Positions 31,592 through 43,758 of a stretch of 64,000 nt of DNA are shown piece by piece. The stretch comes from Lineus longissimus. Its lineage: Eukaryota > Nemertea > Pilidiophora > Heteronemertea > Lineidae. The stretch covers positions 6,266,501-6,330,500 of the forward strand of contig NC_088313.1 of the NCBI RefSeq assembly GCF_910592395.1, given 5' to 3'. Positions within the stretch are counted from its first letter, which is position 1; each line of letters begins with the position of its first letter. The notes under the pieces are model-generated. The model ran no database searches. It was not told where the DNA came from and saw only the letters and a program-made list of their open reading frames with translations. Made by a program: the position numbers and the translations under genes.

Positions 31592-32385
31592 ATGAGGGAA
31601 CTTCTTGTACAGTTATATTTCAATCTTGGACTGAAATTCTTGCTGCACAAGCAGGTTACCATGACATTACCATAAGCAAACGTACGTTGCATCGTGTGTT
31701 ACGTGTACTTGGACTGTACCGTAGGAAAAACAAGTCTGATTTGCGCGAGGTAGCAGCATACATCGAGGCATTGCTACAACAAGGCGGGGACATCCATGGA
31801 TACAGGTGGATTCATCTACGATGTGTGCAGCACGGTTATGTTGTTTCTCTGGAGGAAGTTCGGCTCCTTTTGAAAATACTTGATCCAGTTGGTGTACGAT
31901 TACGCTCTAGCAGAAGGATGATTCGCAGGGAATACTTTTCACGAGGCCCAAATTTTGTATGGCATTTTGATTCATATGACAAGTTGAAACAGTACGGTCT
32001 TTGTATCAATGGGTGTATAGATGGCTTCTCTCGAAACATAATTTGGCTGGAAGTTTATTCTACCAGCAGTGACCCACGAGTTATTGCCGGGTACTGTATG
32101 GAAGCTGTTGAATCAAGACACGGTTGCCCAGTAAAGGCACGTGCTGACATGGGAACTGAGAATGGACACGTTGCACACATGCAAACACTCCTTGCAGGAG
32201 AGAACAGTTTTTACTACGGTAAAAGTTGTCATAATCAGAGAATCGAATCATGGTGGGGTATCCTAAGACGCCGGAGTGCTGAGAATTGGATCCTAATGCT
32301 GCGACAAATGAAAGAGGATGGATGTTTCTCTGCTAACTTTCTTGATACATCGTTGGTTCAGTTCTGTTTCATGAATGTCTTACAG
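31592..32385 (+). CDS. DDE integrase-core protein (first exon, one frameshift)
   Basis: ATG at 31592. The first 15 codons and the main frame (from about 31640) are one base out of register. The main frame encodes a helix-turn-helix-like part (ISKRTLHRVLRVLGL) and an integrase core with D in VWHFDSYDKLK, D in RADMGTENGH and E in NQRIESWWG. The family is common in fish and cnidarian genomes as multi-copy predicted proteins with an rve-type domain. The exon ends at a strong donor (TTACAG|GTAAGT, 32385/32386); no downstream exon was found, so the gene may be truncated. Confidence 0.7.
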
Positions 32386-33183
32386 GTAAGTTGCACTTCA
32401 TGAACTCCAAGTCATCTTCATTGTTTGATTACTAGTATGCGAAACTAGGCGGCGTTTATCTGCTAGTACACTGGCCGGCAGATAAATGCCGCCAAAATGA
32501 TCTGACATCTTGCCTGGACCTTGGTCATCCACAGTTTTGGTATTCACAGTTATTCTAAACACAGGAAATGTATGCCCACACGTTGAGTTAAATCCCCCAA
32601 ATCGAACCTAAATGAGGGGGGAAACGGGGGGTACCTGTCCCGGCTTCCCGGTAAGAAAAATGCCCATCCCGCTTCTCGTTAGCATTTTATTCCATATCCC
32701 GAATCCCGATTAACCTCTTTGAACGATGAGCGTTATAATAGGCCCACGTGTTTGGTACCTTTGTTTTACATGCAACCCTTTCTTTGTTGGATATATACTT
32801 TCAAAAAGATAGATCAACAATAGTTCAAGGCCGTATCATCATGCAAGGTTGAGCTAGTAGCATGGCCTAATGTAGTCAACGGATGATAGTCACACCTTTG
32901 AGTAGACCTACTCCAAGGTCACACTCATCATTCGAACAAATGGCCTACGGAAAGGTGGCCCTCAGGCAGGGAGGGTAGTATGTAAACACTGAAACGTTTC
33001 AAAAGAAACAGGCCAAACTAAACGAGTCAAAGTTAAAAATATGGCATGAAAATGAATATTACTGAATAATAATACTGATGATCCGTTAAATTGATAACAA
33101 TAATTCTGTTTGCATACTTTGATAGTCTGGATCGATTTTTAGGCGATGAATTTGGTAAATTGTTTGCAACACGGCGACCCGCC
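32386..33183. other. Non-coding, with a short dispersed repeat
   Basis: The block 32973-33030 (start GTAGTATGTAAACACTGAAA, then ACGAGTCAAA) is nearly the same as 59673-59730, so it is a dispersed repeat. Otherwise nothing recognised. Confidence 0.5.
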
Positions 33184-33854
33184 TTGGTATGGGCGGTTAT
33201 TACCGCAAATAAAGACAAACCAAAGCAAAGACACTTGTGTAGCATATCAAGGACACGTAGATTGATACTCCTATGTGTGCCACATCATACATCTGGAATG
33301 CATGTTTTGTTTTTGTTTGATACAGCATAAATAAAACTAGACCGCAACCTCTCTGGGATGGACAGTTGTTTTCTTGAGCCATACACAGCACAGATAAGAC
33401 ATGAAGGCAATACCTCTCTAGACCATACACCACGTCAAAGATAACGATGCGAAGTCAACAGACGGCGCCACCGTCTTGGGAAAAGTAAAAAGTTGAAGGA
33501 GGTTGACACAGTTTTCTAACTTATCTCTATCCATGGTTATGATATACTAGTATGATTGATGATGTTGAAAAGAAAGGGGATCTCAAAATACGACAGTCTA
33601 CTAAGAATAGATGCAATAGTGACATAACAACACATGTGCATTTACCCGCTAGTCGCTTATATCAACAAAAACCTGAAGTTGTCGATGTCGTGTACTTTTC
33701 CCAAGACGGTGGCGCCGTCTGTTGACTTCGCATCGTTAGATGTCTTTGATGTGGCACACACAGGAGTATCAATCTACGTGTCCTTGATATGCTACACAAG
33801 TGTCTTTGCTTTGGTTTGTCTTTATTTGCGGTAATAACCGCCCATACCTTGGCA
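33184..33854. mobile_element. Foldback element with >150-bp arms
   Basis: Left arm 33184-33287 plus 33436-33485 pairs with right arm 33692-33854, nearly perfectly. The left arm is split by about 148 bp that are absent from the right arm. The outer arm begins TTGGTATGGGCGGTTATTAC; the inner part contains CAGACGGCGCCACCGTC, itself a palindrome. No protein is encoded. The ends resemble a long-TIR non-autonomous transposon. Confidence 0.8.
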
Positions 33855-35566
33855 TTCCACATTTTCAGCGCAATAAGTAAATCGGCCTCGTCCCCGTGCA
33901 TGCTGCATGTAATTTGATTGGCTGCTATTTTTAGATTTGGAATAGATTGAGCTGTATAACCATAGATTAACGTCTTCGCAATTTGTCTTATCTTTAGTGG
34001 GTGCAAAGCAACGGGGGCGGACGGTGACGTCACTGATTTCGGGCAGTTTTTAGCCTGGTTCCTTTATCCAAACTCCAGACGTCGCCACTTTCTAGAAGTG
34101 CGTTTCGGTTTGGATGAGATGATGAGACACTTGACTCCATGCGTTCACTCTCGATATCTCAAATTTCCCTATATTTCTAATGTGTGTGCCTAGGTAGTCC
34201 TATAGGAGGGGCTTTCATATTGTGCCACTGAGCACTCCATTAATGATCGTTTAATTCATGTCCACATTGTTTGGGGCTCTGGAGGGCAAACTACTGGTCG
34301 GATTGCTTGAAGTTTGGTTTTTATTGATTTTCACCTCAAAACCAAACAGGAATTAACGAAATAAATATTTTGTATGCATAGACTTAGTGCATTGGATTTG
34401 GACATTTTCCGCTCTTCCCTCTTTAGTCAAACCCCCGGCGTGCGGGTTCGAATGGCGCACGGAAAATGGTCAAAATTTCTTCGAACTCTTGACACGAAAA
34501 AACCTCCCTCACCAATTTCCCATAGGTTCCAGGGCGGTTGAAAGGGCTTATGCATCGAAATCTTGCAACATTACATTACTTACCAAGTTCAGTAGCCTAA
34601 TGCAGGCAAGGAGAGGAGAATGCAATAAAGTGACCTTGGTGTGCAAGGATCTACTGACTACCGAGGGTCAGTGAGGCCGAGGGCGTGATAGAACAGCTGG
34701 ATAGAATCTACATCTCCACGTCTAGTTTCACTTATCCGCCGTGAGGACAAATACGCCTGTGATATACATGCTGTAGGTATAATTGAAAAGACAATAAACT
34801 GTCCGTGAACATTATAAACAAATTTTAATATAGAAAATAATGCGTATTCAAATCATTCTACAAAAAAACCTACAGAATTGACGGGTTTTATTCTAGCTAA
34901 GCTAGAATTTCTCTCCGTTGCCAACCTGACAAGACTAAGATTCATAGTCGTGATGACTCAAGGTGATGCAATACAAGGTAGAATAGCCACTTTAAAGATT
35001 TGGATGACTGCTCTGAATTAGGCCAACAGAATGAAAGTCACCGCCCGCATGTCAGAATGGCATCGCCAAAAATCATTATTTCTGAAAAAATCCGAACCCA
35101 ACTTGGCTAGATTCGCGTCAAAACAATATTTTTCCAATACATACTCCGTGTCCTCCCGCCCAAACGAAGCCTTGGAACATTGCCGATCATCTACAAAGTC
35201 TCGAATGGTGCGAAGTCATCAACCAATCATAATTGAGTCTCTTTGCACTTCAGCTTTTGGTGATCGTATAACCCTGTCAGATGTGGTGGACTGTTTTCAG
35301 GTGTTTGGTGCCTTTTTTACCACATTTAAAATAATGAATAATGAATAAAAGCCTCATTACTTTTTGAAAATGGTTGAAAGCTATCTATTACTTTCGTTCT
35401 GCTGGCCTTTTACATATATATACATATACATGTACAGTGTTCATTTTAATTCAACTCGATTTATAGTGAGAACGAGAACTAAAAAAGTAAAACATCTTAG
35501 AGTTAGGATAAATTAAAGTAGAAAAGCCAATGAGACACACTGCAGTGCACTGTAAGGGATCATTTA
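33855..35566. other. Non-coding region
   Basis: No supported gene. The open frames at 34387-34674 and 35031-35348 have no recognisable domain and ordinary composition. Confidence 0.35.
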
Positions 35567-36045
35567 TTAATGTAATTTTGCATTGGGTATTAGAAAAACC
35601 CAGTTCAACATTAGAAATGGTTTTACGAGAATTGCACGGCCAAGTACACTAATGTGACATGCAGGGTATGCAAACCTCCTCAGTAGTGAAAACTGGGTGT
35701 CACAACCAACTAGTTTCCATTTAGTAGGCATTGCTCCTGGGTACAGCGTCTCATGCAGTTGCCTCATAATACTTCGTATGACTGAACAACGTAAAACTCC
35801 GATTGCAAGTTGTTTTCACTTTCCCGTGGTCATTGTTACATCCACAGGGGTAAATACAGGAGTCAGAGAAAGATGGGCACACTGGCACTTCACGCTTAAA
35901 ACCTGGTCAATGTTACTCGTGAGATTTTTCAAATGTTCATAGTCCATTTCAAAGATGTTTCTGCTGCACCCCCGGCTTGGATTATCCGCAAATGTAAAAA
36001 GTAAATTCAAGTTGCCAACAGTAACCACAGAATAAAACTGTAAAA
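35567..36045 (-). pseudogene. Unknown coding exon with one in-frame TGA
   Basis: After an acceptor (GTTTTTACAG-like tract near 36046) the minus strand stays open to a TGA at 35818-35816 and then continues in the same frame to 35567. The two halves have matching style: LLFTFADNPSRGCSRNIFEM, DYEHLKNL, KCQCAHLSL, and after the stop LHETLYPGAM, LVGCDTQFSLLRRF and a hydrophobic end. About 155 codons in all. It looks like a real protein domain, but I do not recognise it. A pseudogene, a mutated repeat protein or a recoded stop are all possible. Confidence 0.4.
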
Positions 36046-36648
36046 ATTAACTGGTTAACAGGAAAGAACAATTAACATAACTTTGTATGCGATTCATTTT
36101 TTTTTCATTTAATTAAAACTTCCATATTTCATTTTGAGACAAGTACAAACAGCCTCACAAACATGACAATTGGGTATGTACATGAATTGCTGGCAACATG
36201 CACATTATTTTATAAAACCATAACTCAAGGTAAACCAATGATGATAAACTTGTCACATACATTGTACTAGTACATGATTTTTCCACTGGCAAAAACCATG
36301 TGTGATTGTGAATCTAAAACAAAGTGTTGCATGAGGGTTGAACAATCATGGCATTATAGCAACAAAGAACAAAAACATTGGCATTGCCACTCTGTGATTT
36401 ATGTCCACATTCAATGGCTATGAGGAGCCTTGAACATGTTGAAATTGAACATGACATACATGGTGTAAGCATGATCTAACCACCGAGATAGTTGCCTAGT
36501 AACTTACTTTGCAGTAGAAAATAAATTAACATAACAAATGATATTGAACACATACTCTACAGATAAACAATGGACGGTCTTGCATGATTGGCAGGATGTC
36601 ACCATGTTGCATCTCCCAGTAGTACAGATCAACATCATTAACACATGC

Positions 36649-36756
36649 TTAAACAACAATTTCTTGGTACCTTTCTACATGTTCTTGACCAAAAATAGGC
36701 GGAGGAGGCGATGGTGACCTTGGACTTGGAGGTTCGTAAAAAACTGAGGATGTATC
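36649..36756 (-). CDS. Short Pro/Ser-rich terminal exon candidate
   Basis: An acceptor (CTTTCTTTCGAAG) precedes a 36-codon frame with YEPPSPRSPSPPPP, then EHVERYQEIVV and a TAA at 36651-36649. It lies on the same strand as, and 600 bp upstream of, the unknown exon at 35567-36045, so both may be alternative 3' exons of one gene. Confidence 0.3.
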   Translation of the reverse strand, partial: DTSSVFYEPPSPRSPSPPPPIFGQEHVERYQEIVV

Positions 36757-37064
36757 CTTCGAAAGAAAGGGTGAACATGAACGCAATGATAAAAAGATTT
36801 AACCTGAGAACAAATAGTCGGACTCGGTTAAATGTAATTATGACTTGTTTTTTTTAAATGAATGTCCTACTCCTAACATTATAAACATTATATGTATCTA
36901 CAAAAAATAGCCATAATAGGCGAATGAGTGTGCCTCTAGTCTTCCCTTGAAATCTGGGACAAACCTCTTCACTGGCACAAAAATCCGGATTCATGACTTT
37001 GCCTTGTCAATTTCAGTCAATCTGAAAATAATGGAAAAAAAGAACAACTATGAATTTAACAATG
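36757..37064. other. Non-coding region
   Basis: Nothing recognised. Confidence 0.35.
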
Positions 37065-37118
37065 AATGATGACGGACGGCGGACAATGCGGTATTGTATA
37101 GACGGTGAGCCAAAAATG
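37065..37118 (-). mobile_element. Fragment of a type A TIR element
   Basis: GACGGACGGCGGACAATGC followed by GGTATTGTATAGACGGTGAG is the reverse complement of the first 50-55 bases of the type A element (GGCTCACCGT..., GTCCGTC). Only this end is present. Confidence 0.65.
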
Positions 37119-38866
37119 TAGGCCTACTGCTTTGGTAACGCTGATGCATGGTGATGGTGCATGCAGCAAAAGCTGCTCCCACTGGGCTCAGTCAGTGGAT
37201 AAATGTTGATAAGTTCATGAATGAAATATTTATAGTATATTTATGCACAAACTCCGAGCCCTACATGATTACCAGAGACCAGGGAGATGTAGACTGGATC
37301 TAGCGTGCGTGTGTACGTGTGCACACACTACACCATGACACACCAGCCGACCAGACTCAGTCACAGCTGTGCAGTGGTGAGACTGATCTGATGTTTTGTT
37401 TTGCACGCCGTATGGCCTATGGCTACGATATCAATTCTATCTTTTGTTTTAAATTCGTGTTCGTTTTATTATGTCTACAAAACCACACCATAGGTCAGGG
37501 AAATGCCAGATGAAATGCGGAAAAACATGAATAATGCTATGACCTCTGCTCTGCAGCGCTGATGCTCCGTGTCCGAGTGCTACGTTCGAGAGACATCCAT
37601 CATTGCTTGTCTGGGTGCCAATGGTGTCGGATAACGTAGAAGATAGGGACTGATTAGACGAACTTGTCGGGGCTAACGTATGATCCCGAAGGTGGGTGTT
37701 TTTACCCAAATTGCCTTTATTATGAGTTTGCGACCTAAAAAAACGTCTCCGTACTCCAGAAACATGATGTGGGGAAATTTGTCTGATAACACACTGCTTG
37801 AATGAAACGGTCTAATATTTCACGTGCTGATGCTCAGACGTGAATTTCAGGGTCCATTTGAGTATCGTTGACATTCCCTACCCACCCAGTTTCCCTGAAA
37901 ATCAAAATCTCCTTCAAGGCTAAGTAAAGGGGTATATATCTCTCGGCATGCCCAACCTGCATTTTGTAGACTGAAAATAGCACTCGAAAACACGATTCTT
38001 TACTTCCCGTCAATTCACGGCTTTCGGACTATGGCCACCTTATAGGGCATCGGAACGATACCGTGCACCTCATTTTTCAAGTTCCCAGCCTTTTTAAAAA
38101 TGGTGTTTTTCTGGTCAAAACTCTATTTTCATGAGCGCACTGACATAGAACAGGATGCCGGGCCTCTGTTATTAGTCTCCGCCATCGGCTGAGACTTTTG
38201 TACTAGGGTATTATTCTCCTCAAGAAATTATTCCAGCAAACTCTCGTCTCCAGGTGAAAGCTTCATATGTACATGAACACGGCAATGCATTGCAAAACAT
38301 CGATAAAACGAGGGTGTCCATGAACTAAGAAGTCAATCTGGGTTACAGCCGCGAAAGTGCTATGGGCATGCACAGCGCAATACATGTAAATTTTTAACCA
38401 ATAAACCTCGCCATACCGGCACGATGACTGGTGCCCCGCGTTATGTGTATTACATATTGGCTGCACATATGGAGGAACATAATGGATAAAGACCAGGGAC
38501 TAGTCTACACCATCGAAGCATTTTTCTATAATACCGGTATATAATATAATATTTGGAGTTTATGGGCTATGAAATAAGAAAAAACGGCAGTGAATTAAAG
38601 CGGCTGAGTTTCAAGAATGTGTTCTTCCCTTCTGGACACTTTATGTTGCCTTGATCAGTCATATTTCGCACATAAACCATCGCTCCGCTGAATGCACTGG
38701 ATTTTGGTCGGAGAGCATTTTTAGTTCCTGGACGTATAGTTAGTCCACGTTATTCGGTGGAAATGTGCTGTAGGCCTACCGACGTGGATCTATAGCACTT
38801 TCCACAGTATGTGGCGAATTTAAGTCGGCCTGTGGCTCATATCTTTATTTACCTCTTGCAGTAACC
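37119..38866. other. Non-coding, with a diverged repeat also at 61.7 kb
   Basis: Block 37920-38170 (AAGGGGTATATATCTC, AACACGATTCTTTACTTCC, TATAGGGCATC, TTTTTCAAGTTCCCAGCC) resembles 61710-61930 in the same order with many differences. The rest holds nothing recognised; the frame at 37449-37709 (minus) is Ser-rich but without a domain. Confidence 0.45.
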
Positions 38867-39148
38867 ATGTCATCGCCGCCATCATCATCATCATCATCAG
38901 CTTCACCCTTGAAGATAACGTACTCCACAACCACAAATTACACCACCCCTTCAAAGTAAACTTCATCACCAACTTCAATGACATCATCCCCATCACCCTT
39001 GAAGAGATCGTCCACAAGCTCAAATCACACAACCCCTTCGAAGAAAACGTCGTCGTCGTCATCGTCACCAGCCACACCAAGCAAACAGGAAGTTGTCGTT
39101 GGAACGCAGCATAACAACAAACGGGCCATTTCAACCAAATGGCAATAA
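38867..39148 (+). CDS. Ser/Thr/Lys-rich low-complexity exon candidate
   Basis: A clean acceptor (TTTATTTACCTCTTGCAG) ends six bases before an ATG. The frame encodes Ser runs and repeated T-P-S-K pieces (TTPSK, ATPSK) to a TAA at 39146-39148, with one in-frame TAA near 38957. No domain; low complexity makes coding status uncertain. Confidence 0.25.
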
Positions 39149-39780
39149 AAACAATAAAAACCACCCAAACATTTTCGGGATTAGTATACTGCAAACCTAA
39201 TCGCAATCATAACTATTGTCAATGATATATATTGCTTGAAATACACCAGCAATCAATAAACAAAATTAATATTATTCATTTATATTTATTCATTCATTCC
39301 TTCCATTCATACGAAGCGCACATTCAACTGCGGCTTCACATCCCTTCCTCAAGGGCTCATCTCAAAATGTCCTTATGAAAAAGACGACATAATTCGGTCT
39401 CCCCCTTCACCCCTCCCCGCTCTTGCAACAAAACTAAACAAATGTCCCATAATTCTTCAGAACATAAATTTATATCACTCTCAACCCCTTCCCTACCACT
39501 AAGACCACATTATTTCGTCTTTTTCCCCTCCAATCAACCGAATCGATCGTCTTATCCCAACATCCACTCTCACCCAGACAATTCCTCAATCCCCCTTCCA
39601 TTCACAATGCGAACAATACCCCTACAATTAGGCGGAGACTCCAGAGTCTGCTAAGACTCAACTGACAATTCTAGTGTTATATTTTGGTTCGGCATTTTTT
39701 TGGTACAGAGGGCCCAGCCTGGCGATCCGTTTCCACTAAAGTGTTTAGGCCCCTGCCAGTCACTTCGGGGGTTTAAAAAA
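39149..39780. other. Non-coding region
   Basis: Nothing recognised. Confidence 0.35.
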
Positions 39781-41830
39781 ACATCAAATGTGTTATCCGA
39801 CTGTGTGTCATCATATATTCCCAATTCAATTAATCATGTTCCAGTGACATAAAATAAGCGGGAATAAAAGGGATGCAAAAAGTGGCCTAAAACAATGTTG
39901 ATCTCTGGAATAATTATGTTTTCCACCAGAGGTCATGAAGCTACTAAAGATTGTTGTTATCCGACATGTGGTCAAAATTATATTCCCGTCTCAATTTGTC
40001 TTTTCACAGTATTTTTCGTATTCACTTTCATAAGTGTTCCCCGAATAGCACGGCTTTGAAAGAGCGTCAGATGGGGCCCCTGCTATCAAATTAGCACGTC
40101 TCGAGCGCTCTTAGAACTGTCAAGTTTTTGATAAACAACGTGAAAATTGTCACCACCACCGGGCCTTAGTTGCCGTCTTTAGAGACTTCGAACTAGGGAT
40201 TTTTTGTCAGATGCGCAATGCACAGGCATTGCATACCTGCACCGATTTTTAGCCCTACTTCAATCGCATTGGTCATTAAAAATCGTCAAAGGCGTTATCC
40301 GACCGTGTGGCATGTATGTTCCTGCAGCAAAGACAACGGGGATAGAAATGTCGTCTTGTGATATTTCGGAACGGGTATTTTTTCGAAGATGCGCGTTGTG
40401 TAGGCCCACAATGCCAGACCGAAATTGGCATTCTCTTTCATTGGTGCTGGTCAATAAAAATCATCATAGGCGTTAACCGACATTGTGGCAAAAATGTTCC
40501 GATTGCAAAGACTCCGTAAATATACCGTCATTGGTTGGGATGTCGGAAGGGGTCCAAACTGAGACTGCTCACGGAAGTATTTTGTTGTCACTTGATATTT
40601 GGCAAAATATCAAGTGATTGTTCCTATCGGAACGTAATCCGACACAGTGGTTACATAATCCGACACATTGGTCAACATTGTGTTCTGCCTGCGCCGTTAT
40701 CCAGAACATCGGGCCACAAAATGTTCCAATTTCCTCGTTATCCGGCAGTGTGGCCAATATTCATGTTCTGGAACACAGACATGGCGAAGGTTGCTGGATA
40801 ACGTGGGACGTGGAACATAATGTGACAAATTGTTCTGGTTAACGCTGGAGTTGGAACACAATGTTGTCATGCAACGTTTCAGATAAAGGGAACATGAATT
40901 GGCCACGATGTCGGTTAACCACCGTGTTGGATAACACACCAACAAGTGCCACATTTTCAGATAACGGAGGAACGGGGAAGTTCTCAAAGCCACGAAATCG
41001 GATAACGCTTCCGCGACTTCCACGCAGTTCGACTAAATCACTATAGATGGCGAAGTCGTCGATTTGGAGTAAGTTTCAAGAGAGGCGTTTCTAACTTAAA
41101 AACAGGCCTGGTTTTGAGCTATTCGGTAAGACGACTTGATACTACAGCTTTTTGGTGGGACAGCCATGGTATTAGAGAGGTTGAGATTCACATGTTCATT
41201 AGCCCGTTCGTCGATACGGTTCGGTTACGGACATGTGTACATTAGAGAGGTTTGGATATCCGGGTGGTATTTCATCGTTTGACATGGTATGACATGGTTT
41301 TCAAAAAAAAAAATCAATACACATTATTTAGATATGAAATTGTCCGAAAACCCTTAACAGCTGGACTCCTTAGCAGAGCGGGCTATCTCCAAACCTAAAG
41401 ATTTCAGTCAACCCCATTACGGATACAATTTTGGATACTTCTGTACTAGAGTGAGTAGCCAAGTCGGCTAGCGGACACAGATGAAAAGTCTTTTTACCAG
41501 AATCCTGTCTTCGCCATTCCAGCATCTCCTCGTCAAGCTGCAATGAGTAAAAGAATCACATGAGAAGGCCGCAGGATTATGGCTGAGAAAGTCAGTGTGT
41601 ACATATTTAGATTAGACCGATATAACACTGAAACTATATGCTGGAACTTAATGTGATCTATTTTGCTGGATTACGATGAAGTTGGAATATAAAGTGGCCT
41701 GTTGTGTTGAATAATGCTGAAACTGGAATGTTATGTTGGTAAAAGCGGCTGGATAACGCTGAAGTGGAATATGCTATTGACAGTAACGCTGGATAACGTT
41801 GGAGGGGTGAATATTTACATCATCAACAAT
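39781..41830. repeat. Degenerate CGGATAAC / GTTATCCG repeat field 1
   Basis: The motif GTTATCCGAC...TGTGGC occurs many times between 39790 and 40750 and its reverse form CGGATAACG...GTGGAACATAATGTGGCC between about 40790 and 41810, at irregular 30-90-bp spacing. The flip in orientation near 40770 makes the field roughly palindromic. A matching field lies at 60040-62600. No protein coding. Confidence 0.7.
40588..40617. repeat. Perfect 13-bp stem, 4-base loop hairpin
   Basis: TCACTTGATATTT and AAATATCAAGTGA are separated by GGCA. It lies inside repeat field 1, before the point where the CGGATAAC motif changes orientation. Confidence 0.7.
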
Positions 41831-41959
41831 CCAATTAGGTGGAGCCGATAATAATAATTATGTTCCTCTTGAATATCTTAACCTCTCTAATAACTTGTCG
41901 GATAATGGGCATTGGCATAAATCGCGATTGAAAATTATTTAATGTTTCCCTACCTTTTC

Positions 41960-42418
41960 TTATTCCTCCTCCTCTGCTTCGGATTGCGATATCTCTGGCG
42001 TTGCCACAGCAGCGGCAGCTTCTTGAGCCTCCAATTCACGTTGAGATCCCGCAGCGGCAGCTGGTGGTGCTCTCTTCTTTGGTTGCACTCTCTTCCTGAT
42101 GGTCTTCGTCGGCTTCACCACGTAACCCTTTTCGATTCTATACTTCTTGACCCTGTATCGTATGATGTTTGTCAGCTTGACCAATCCCCATGTAGACAAA
42201 AGGTTGTTAATTGCTCGCGCCCTTTCCGGCTGCTTGATTGCTCTGCTTAGTTCGGCCTCGCGATTCAGTTGCTTCTGAATATCAGCCTTGGTAATGGGGG
42301 ACTTGTAATCCATAACCAACTCGGTGATGAGCGGATTGCAGGCCTTGTAAAGGGTGTCAAATTCCTCTTCGGAAAGGTCACGTGACCATTGTCTCTTTTT
42401 TTCCTCCTCTACTAGCAT
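41960..42418 (-). CDS. Unknown 152-aa basic protein with acidic tail
   Basis: Intact ORF with ATG at 42418-42416. The N-terminal 90 residues are helical and charged (LSEEEFDTLYKACNPL, ITKADIQKQL). A basic segment follows (RYRVKKYRIEKGYVV, IRKRVQPKKRAPP) that could bind nucleic acid or act as a nuclear signal, and the end is Ala/Glu-rich, finishing SEAEEEE. Not recognised. It stands alone between repeat field 1 and a MITE; a small mobile-element protein or a host gene are both possible. Confidence 0.45.
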   Translation of the reverse strand: MLVEEEKKRQWSRDLSEEEFDTLYKACNPLITELVMDYKSPITKADIQKQLNREAELSRAIKQPERARAINNLLSTWGLVKLTNIIRYRVKKYRIEKGYVVKPTKTIRKRVQPKKRAPPAAAAGSQRELEAQEAAAAVATPEISQSEAEEEE

Positions 42419-43330
42419 ACGTCTTCTCGCCCCCCACGTGGAAAAAGAATGAACATACGCCTGATCTGCTTTTTCACGTTAATGAGGAAGATTACGAAAC
42501 AATGACGACGACTATTTTCACAACAAACACAACGATACTAATATATTTTTGGTATTTTATAATTTTTTATTGTTTGGCCTACAAAAACACTTTTTACTAT
42601 AATAGGTTTGCGAAGTGCAGTGTCAAAAGTGCAGAGGTGCAAAGGTGCAAACGGTATTAAGATGGTGGTGATGCTGACAACGACTACGAATATAATTACA
42701 GGAAAACTGATTGACAGTTCGGACATTCTAAAAAAGACAATAATTCAAATGATAAATGAACGCTCTGGAATTATCTTCGCTCACTGAATCACTATAGATT
42801 ATAAGTGCGTCTAAATGTGTGTTTACAATGTATGGCATTGATAATATTGCTTCCAACAGCAATTGCCAGGTCTCAACTGACCATCAGGGTGTGTAGAACG
42901 TCATAGGTACCTTTATTCGGTTTTCTCGTTGATTACGAGTGACGTCATCATAACTCGGCTGTGTCCGATCCATTCGGTGAAATAAGATACTTGTGTATAG
43001 CGTAATGGACATGACAGATGAAAATAGCAGATGGACATTTGGATTCTGTGTCACATTTCACACATATGCCGATGATCTTTTTGGTTTCCTGTTCAGATAT
43101 TTTTTAAATATTTCTTTTATAAATATCTGTTGCCAACAGTTAGAAAAAAAAGCCAATTAACGCAAACTCGAAAGTATGTATCCAATCGCCCATTTGTTTC
43201 CAAACTGGTCACAATGAATTCATCGTGCTGCCATCTACTGTAGTGATAAGCCACTAAAATAGACATTTATATAATAATGTGGTGCATCCTATGGATCATG
43301 GACATTAGCTTGTTGCAGAATCAAACGGCA
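42419..43330. other. Non-coding region
   Basis: AT-rich; nothing recognised. Confidence 0.35.
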
Positions 43331-43758
43331 GTTATCATAAGCCGCACGTACACCACCTGAAAATGGACCACCAATCTTGGTTCGCGAACCAATGCCGCAC
43401 CATCGAAAATCCACCAAGCGCGTACACCAGCGCTGCAGCTAGTTATAAAATCCGGCAACAGATGGCGCGCAAACAATCAGCAGAAAGCGCAATTTCGAAA
43501 GCGCTGCCTGGAGCCGAACCATCTAACTAGCTAATTGCCGATCCATTTGCGCGTACACCACGACAAAGCCGAGCTTTTAACAAGCCGGGCGAATTTGGAC
43601 CATCAAGCTTAAATTCGCCCGGACTATCAAGCTTGATGGGACAAATTCGCCGGCAATTTGTGTCGGCAATGGATTGCCGAACCAATTTGTCGCGGCAATG
43701 TGGTGGTGTACGTGCAATTGGTCCACCAATATTTCGTGGTGTACACGCAGCTTATAAC
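43331..43758. mobile_element. 428-bp MITE with GTTATAAGC...GTACACCAC ends
   Basis: GTTATCATAAGCCGCACGTACACCAC at the left (26 bases read as two parts, GTTATCATAAGC and CGCACGTACACCAC) is matched by the reverse complement at 43735-43758. Inside, the motif GTACACCA/TGGTGTAC recurs on both strands, and the middle has an internal inverted pair around ATTCGCCCGGA near 43590-43625. Non-coding. Confidence 0.65.

Noticed and set aside
34387-34674. 95-codon plus-strand ORF
   Set aside because: No domain, no splice signals, no coding style; random open frame.
35816-35818. TGA read as selenocysteine
   Set aside because: No SECIS-like element was evident and the flanking protein is unrecognised; a simple mutation is more likely.
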